A stretch of DNA of 64,000 nucleotides. Origin: Lactarius indigo. Its lineage: Eukaryota; Basidiomycota; Agaricomycetes; Russulales; Russulaceae. Positions 59,301 through 64,000 of this stretch are shown here, one piece after another. Both the position numbers and the translations under genes were made by a program. The stretch covers positions 2,170,001 to 2,234,000 of the forward strand of contig JAFKAC010000002.1 in the NCBI GenBank assembly GCA_025766275.1, read 5' to 3'. Position 1 is the first letter of the stretch. Each line of letters opens with the position of its first letter. The notes beneath the pieces are model-generated. The model worked only from the letters and a program-made list of their open reading frames with translations, was not told where the DNA came from and made no database searches.

Positions 59301-59532
59301 TTCCCCGCATATTGAACTCTCCTTGTACCTCAGGCAATCCAAATCTCGACGGATTCGCGTCTGCACATTTTGTCGTCGAAAAGGGTCAGTCCTTTATCTA
59401 TTTATTTTGGCAATCTGTTCACCATATATGTGACATACGACGTCTCGAGCACAGGAGCGAACAAGTTATCTCGCCCTGTTGCAGGGGGTTCCTGTAAAGG
59501 CTGGGGTCTTGAAATCCAACGTTACGGGATGA
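56370..59532 (+). CDS. PhoD-like phosphatase, secreted; reading frame disturbed
   Basis: Metallophosphatase of the alkaline phosphatase D family. The start at 56370 gives a signal peptide (MIFWLLSLCSLAYA). The N-terminal PhoD domain includes DDSVLLWTRAVPTSVVSGST and GLSPDTKYWYLFADCA. The catalytic domain shows FSCSRYQDGYFNAYGFAAHN, ADIFIHLGDYIYESLGNGAP, IGRAVLGRELATIHDYRQRL, AQYRTDASLQFAHQNAPWI, DDHEVSDNSWKAGTADSND, DLTMLDTRNYDRDLTDV and NTIILSGDSHANWVSDLA, so the metal-binding Asp/His residues are present. Two introns (57295-57346, 57808-57861) need GC donors. The frame is off near 57670-57800 (one base short before DDHE) and at the G5 run 59484-59488; one G fewer gives AGVPVKAGVLKSNVTG and the stop at 59532. 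The region 56700-56830 could not be assembled. It may be intact with sequence errors, or a decaying copy. Confidence 0.7.
57295..57346 (+). other. GC-AG intron in PhoD-like gene (first)
   Basis: Donor GATG|GCACGT, acceptor GAAAACAG, 52 nt. The splice yields SRYQDG|YFNAYGFAAHN, the expected PhoD sequence. No GT donor in the interval gives this frame. Confidence 0.6.
57808..57861 (+). other. GC-AG intron in PhoD-like gene (second)
   Basis: Donor CATGAG|GCAAGT, a consensus GC donor, acceptor GCTTTAG, 54 nt. It joins DDHE to VSDNSWKAG, the conserved metal-binding core of PhoD. Confidence 0.75.
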
Positions 59533-59733
59533 ATGAACCCTTCATCATAAATAACTTTGCTATTGCGCACTCATTTCAATTTGGGCTAGTCGTAGATAGT
59601 GAAAAGGAAATGCAATGGATATGAGATTCTAGACATATGCAGAAGCTACCCTACACCAGCGTCATTACTTTTGATGATAGCAAGTCCAAACCGGTACTGA
59701 ATACAAGGACCAAAAACGGGCAAGTCACCGCAG

Positions 59734-61975
59734 TTAGTCAACCTCCTCTACGCTAGGTCCATCCTCGCCGCCAGCACCTGGGAAGCCGCCTGGAGTGCCG
59801 CCCGGAGCACCGCCTGGAGCGCCACCAGGGAAGCCGCCGGGCCCACCAGGGAAACCACCTGCCGCACCAGCCTGAGAGTACAACTTCTGCATGATGGGAT
59901 TTGCGATGGCCTCAAGCTCCTTCTGCTTCTCGTTGTACTCTTCGATGGATGCCTCTTGTGACGAATCGAGCCAAGAAATGGCCTCGTTGACTGCGGTCTC
60001 TAACTTCGCCTTGTCTGCTGCGTCGAATTTGTCCGCGAGCTTCTCATCCGTCAATGAGTTCCGAAGGTTATATGAATACGATTCGAGACCATTCTTGGCA
60101 GTGATACGAGCGGCGGCGGCCTCGTCCTCAGCTAATATTCGTTTGAGAATGGACCACCAACTGAGAAAAGACCGTGGCACTCACCCTTGTATTTTTCGGC
60201 GTCGTTGACCATGCGCTCAATTTCCTCCTTCGACAGGCGACCCTTGTCATTCGTGATCGTTATACGATTCGACTTGCCCGTTGTCTTGTCTGCCGCAGAC
60301 ACATTCAAGATGCCGTTCGCGTCGATGTCGAATGTAACCTCTACTTGAGGGACACCACGAGGAGCTGGCGGGATTCCAGAGAGCTCGAACTTCCCGAGTA
60401 GGTTGTTGTCCTTCGTACGCGCACGCTCGCCCTCGTAGACTTGGATGAGCACACCGGGCTGGTTGTCTGAATACGTAGAGAAAATCTCGGACTTCTTCGT
60501 CGGGACCGTCGTGTTGCGCTTGATAAGCGCGGTCATGACACCACCTGCAGTCTCGATACTAGAGCGATGGTTATTTCGAGTCAGAAAATATGGGTACACC
60601 AACTTACCCGAGGGACAGTGGGGCGACGTCAAGGAGGAGGAGATCCTGAGTCTTCTCCGAGGTGTCACCAGAGAGGATGGCGGCCTGTACTGCTGCTCCG
60701 TATGCAACGGCCTCGTCCGGGTTGATGCTCTTGTTGGGCTCCTTGCCATTGAAGAAATCGGAGACAAGTTTAACGATACGGGGGATACGGGTGGAGCCAC
60801 CGACGAGGACGATCTCATGAACGTTGGCCTTGTCAATCTTCGAGTCCCGAAGAACCTTCTCAACCGGCTCCAACGTACTGCGGAACAGATCCTGGCAAAG
60901 CTCTTCGAAGCGCGCGCGAGTGAGGGAGGTGTAAAAATCGATACCCTCATAGAGAGAGTCAATCTCAAGAGTGGTGTTGGTAGCAGAGGAAAGGGTACGC
61001 TTGGCGCGCTCGCAGGCAGTGCGAAGACGGCGAAGAGCACGGGGATTCGAGGATAAGTCCTTCTTAAATTTGCGCTTGAACTCCTGGACAAAGTGGTTGA
61101 CAAGGCGGTTGTCAAAGTCCTCGCCACCAAGGTGAGTGTCACCAGCGGTAGCCTTAACCTCGAAAATACCCTCCTCGATGGTGAGAAGAGACACATCGAA
61201 AGTTCCTCCGCCCAAATCGAAAATGAGAACGTTGCGCTCGCCCGAAACCTTCTTGTCAAGACCGTACGCAATGGCGGCAGCGGTGGGTTCGTTGATGATA
61301 CGAAGAACGTTGAGGCCAGAGATTGTGCCGGCGTCCTTCGTGGCTTGGCGTTGTGAGTCGTTAAAGTAAGCTGGGACTGTAACGACGGCATTGGTGATGG
61401 TCGCGCCGAGGTAGGACTCGGCTGTCTCCTTCATTTTCAAAAGAACCATGGATGAAACCTCCTCGGGCGACTGCATACGGTATGAGCCCCCTAAATGCAT
61501 TGGCTAGAATCAATCTGCGACTCACAAATTCTTTGTCCTCGCCACGGTATTGAACGCGGATGTAGGGTTTTCCAGTCTTGTTAAAGACCTTGAAAGGGAA
61601 GTGCTTGAGATCCGCCTGCACCTCGGCATCATCGAACTTGCGACCGATGAGACGTTTTGCGTCAAAGACACTAGCATAGATCCGAGTCAGATGATACAAT
61701 GATAAGATTGCATCGTGTACATACGTGTTGTGGGGATTCATCGCGACTTGGTTCTTCGCGGCATCACCGATGAGACGCTCACTTTCTGAGAAAGAGACGT
61801 ATGAAGGGGTAGTGCGGTTGCCCTGGTCGTTCGCGATGATTTCAACGCGATCATTTTGCCAGACACCAACACATCTAGACTGGATGAGAGTGAGCACGAT
61901 GGATACATGAAGAAGAAATAAGACCGACGAGTATGTTGTGCCGAGATCGATGCCAACAGCCTTGGAAGTGGACAT
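59734..61975 (-). CDS. SSA1: Cytosolic heat shock protein 70 (SSA type)
   Basis: ATP-dependent chaperone. Starts [17 protein letters not shown]; the first intron falls directly after this nucleotide-binding signature and the protein continues [20 protein letters not shown]. Signature 2 ([20 protein letters not shown]) and signature 3 ([20 protein letters not shown]) are perfect. The substrate domain follows ([40 protein letters not shown]). The tail has GGFPGG-type repeats and ends GPSVEEVD, the TPR-cochaperone-binding EEVD of cytosolic Hsp70. Introns lie near 61870-61935, 61670-61730, 61480-61530, 60560-60610 and 60130-60180. Full-length and intact. A heat-shock-element-like array lies about 90 bp upstream. 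Confidence 0.97.
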
Positions 61976-62380
61976 TGCAATGGATGAGAGGTGAGATGTG
62001 GAAAGAGGGTTGACGCCACACCGGGGGTTCTTAAACCAAACACTTTTTTTTCGATGGCTTTCCAGAGCCTTCTTTGGCTTTCCACAACATACTTACTTCA
62101 TTCGCTTATATAAGCAGTACACTACACTTCACACAGCCACCGTGACTCCATCCCTCTCTATCCTCCCCGTGCCCCGAGTCCGTCATCTAAGCTACGATGA
62201 GCTTGCAAATCCCGCAGTACGGTTGGATCCACTGCTGAATCGGTTTATCATTCCTTTTTTTTTCACACGTTCATGTAATGCATGTCACTTGCCTGGTAAT
62301 ACACTTCTCCTACGAACGTGTGTTCCACTTCCCAGAGGCGATCCGGGCTCTAAGCTGGTTCCCACTTCGGGGAGCGGCCG
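61976..62380. other. HSP70 promoter region and PP2A 3' flank
   Basis: About 405 bp between the HSP70 start and the upstream PP2A gene's stop, both genes on the minus strand. It contains a heat-shock-element-like motif and a TATATAAG near 62106-62113. Small open frames on the plus strand are not supported. Confidence 0.6.
62060..62072 (-). promoter_or_regulatory. Heat shock element-like motif upstream of HSP70
   Basis: On the minus strand it reads GAAGGCTCTGGAA, i.e. GAA-nn-TTC-nn-GAA with one mismatch (CTC for TTC), 85 bp upstream of the HSP70 ATG. Another GAAAG unit follows nearby. Three inverted pentamers of this spacing bind Hsf1 trimers. Confidence 0.45.
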
Positions 62381-64000
62381 CTATACACCATCAGCACGCA
62401 CAGCGACCGACTTCTGACCACTCACGTCCAGCCCTGGATCCGCGGTTGGCACCCGCTCAATTCCGCTGTCGTCTAGCTCATGAGCTACCTCGCCGTCGAT
62501 TGATACGGCACTGAGATCCATTGCCAGGTCAACGACGTCGCCATCATCAGGCGACGGTGGCGGAGGAGGCTGCGGCTCATCCTCCATAAAGCCATCTGGT
62601 AAGTGCCCATTTGCATTCTGGAGGGCTTTTGCCCGAATCTTCTTCCAGCTTTCGTATCGGTCCATGGCATGTTGCCGCTCGCTATAAGGTAGGATTAGGC
62701 ATCGTCTTAGCCAAGTTCAACGCATGACGTACTCGATCCTTCGTTGTTTGTACTGCTGCATCGTTTCATCGAATAAGTCAGGGTTGAGTTCCATAAAAAG
62801 TTTGAGCGCATTGTACACCATCCCATGTATTGTGCTTGGGTTACCGAGTGAGCCAGAGCCAAAGACCGCAACGGGAATTGAACTTACCGGTTCCAATGTG
62901 ACTTCGAGTTTTGATACAGAGCGGGAAATACGATTGGCAGAATAACCGCCATATTGTCGCTCATCAAGTTGACGATGTATTCGTTGTTCCAGTAATATAA
63001 CGCACGTTCCGCGACTTGGAAGTGCTGACTGTTGATGCAACGCGCGAGTTGTTGGAAAAGAGGTATCTGTATCTTTTGAAACTCGGCGGGATCGATCACA
63101 TCGAGAATCTCTTCCACTTCGCTAAGGAACATCACCTCCTTGGGGGAGTTGACTTTGGGCCAATATTTAAGAAGCCCGAGTATGACCTCTTCAGCCAGGG
63201 ACCCATCCTTCTCCAGAAATTGAACGACGCAATATGCGAGCTGTGGATGGTACATGGAGAGACTCTTGACCTTGTGAAGCGGGATGAGCAAACGCATCAA
63301 GAAGGTCTTGTGCTCCTCCTTCAGCGGTAGGGCAAAGCCGTTGATGATAGATCCGAGAATCTCTAAGAGCTCGGCAATGCCGTTATGTCGCTCGGTTTCG
63401 TAGATGAAGTGGTAGAATACGTTGTTGATGGCACGCCTGATAGGTGCACGGAGATTAAGGAATTTGCCATATATCCTGTGTAAGGTCGTCTTCAAAAAGT
63501 CGCGTTCGCGAGGGTCCTCAGAGTCGAAGAGCTCGAGCAGATTTAAAACAAAGGATTGATCGATATAGCGTTTGGCTAGGTTTGTGTTGAAATCGGGGCT
63601 CTCCACGAAGCGGAGGAAGAATTCATAGACGATCTTTAGGTGAGGCCAAGCAAGCTCAAGCACGGGCTCATCTTCTTCTGGGTCGAATGCGTCACCTGTG
63701 GGATTCACAGGAGGGGGTATGGAACGGAAGAGGTTAGTCGCGAACTGAGCGGGCGAATTTCTCAGCAAGTAGATTCAGACAACGAAAATTAAAGGCGCAC
63801 CATCTTGATCACCTCCGGGTATATGTTTTCAGAAATAACGCCACGCTGGGTGGTGATGTACTCTAGCATTTCATGGAGTGTCTGTGCTTTAATTTGCTTG
63901 CCTTTGAGCTCGGAGCTGGCGTCGTTGAAGTCAAAAAGGACATGGCACTGGTGTAGCTTCTTTATGAAAAGCTGAGGGCGCTCGCTAGGAGGAGTTTCTA
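62381..64000 (-). CDS. RTS1: PP2A regulatory subunit B56/RTS1, 5' part outside the window
   Basis: Directs protein phosphatase 2A to cohesin protectors, septins and other substrates. The window edge cuts an upstream exon: [56 protein letters not shown]. Next comes the HEAT-like array ([100 protein letters not shown]). Then [20 protein letters not shown] and [15 protein letters not shown], with an acidic Pro-rich tail ending at 62381. The B56 core is nearly invariant in eukaryotes, so the call is safe; only the N-terminus is missing. Confidence 0.95.

Noticed and set aside
60445..61056. 203-codon plus-strand open frame inside the HSP70 gene
   Set aside because: It is antisense to the highly biased HSP70 codons, which commonly keep the opposite strand open; it has no domain, promoter or splice partners.
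1..64000. CRISPR arrays, integrases, insertion sequences, operons
   Set aside because: None seen; the sequence is intron-rich eukaryotic DNA and no regularly spaced repeats occur.

Overview
This window is nuclear DNA from a filamentous basidiomycete, most likely an agaricomycete mushroom-forming fungus. Nearly every gene is broken by many short introns of about 45-65 nt, genes lie a few tens to hundreds of bases apart on both strands, and the gene set is eukaryotic. It includes Mediator, NatB, RAM-pathway SOG2, 60S L7 and an EEVD-ending HSP70. Protein motifs such as the Agaricomycetes-type P-loop/WTLVDSDE family also point to Agaricomycetes. I see no tRNA, rRNA, CRISPR or prokaryotic signal.

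Layout. 0-4.3 kb: NAA25 (-), NCE101 (+), proteasome chaperone PAC3 (-). 4.3-7.6 kb: Mediator subunit MED16 (+). 7.7-9 kb: ribosomal protein L7 (+). 9.2-10.3 kb: an orphan LRR-like protein (+). 10.5-11.7 kb: a small LisH-CTLH-CRA protein (-). 11.8-13.7 kb: a PQ-loop vacuolar amino-acid transporter (+). 14.1-15.4 kb: LIN1/CD2BP2 with a GYF domain (+). 15.5-18.5 kb: RAD54 (-). 18.9-19.3 kb: an ISG12-like membrane protein (+). 20.1-22.3 kb: a chromodomain protein (-). 22.4-22.9 kb: a BRI3-like protein (+). 23.3-26.8 kb: a Crb2/53BP1-type checkpoint mediator (-). 27.6-29.1 kb: a single-pass membrane protein (+). 29.2-31.9 kb: a membrane-anchored GH5 exo-beta-1,3-glucanase (+). 33.1-33.5 kb: a foldback/MITE-like element. 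33.9-38.4 kb: NuA4 subunit EAF1/VID21 (-). 38.6-40.6 kb: KNR4/SMI1 (-). 41.8-43.6 kb: a Crinkler/RHS-like P-loop protein (-). 43.8-45.9 kb: mitochondrial succinyl-CoA:3-ketoacid CoA-transferase (-). 46.0-47.3 kb: twinfilin (-). 47.4-49.8 kb: rabenosyn/PEP7 FYVE protein (+). 50.0-53.4 kb: SOG2 (-). 53.4-55.8 kb: SPB4 helicase (+). 56.4-59.5 kb: PhoD-like phosphatase (+). 59.7-62.0 kb: HSP70 (-). 62.4 kb to the end: PP2A B56/RTS1 subunit (-, its 5' part outside the window).

The genes do not form a dedicated metabolic cluster; they are mostly conserved housekeeping genes. Chromatin and DNA-damage functions are over-represented between 4 and 38 kb (MED16, RAD54, chromodomain protein, Crb2, EAF1). 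Cell-wall functions (GH5 glucanase, KNR4, SOG2) and endosomal/actin functions (rabenosyn, twinfilin) also recur.

Three things stand out. Several divergent gene pairs have almost no DNA between their start codons (SOG2/SPB4 starts overlap, PAC3/MED16 31 bp, twinfilin/rabenosyn 54 bp). Several splice junctions in conserved genes can only be read as GC-AG introns. At least eight conserved genes carry single-base frame breaks, mostly one base too many in a homopolymer, which looks like assembly error rather than biology. I found no convincing new biological system; the most mobile or accessory items are the 339-bp inverted-repeat element and the Crinkler/RHS-like gene.
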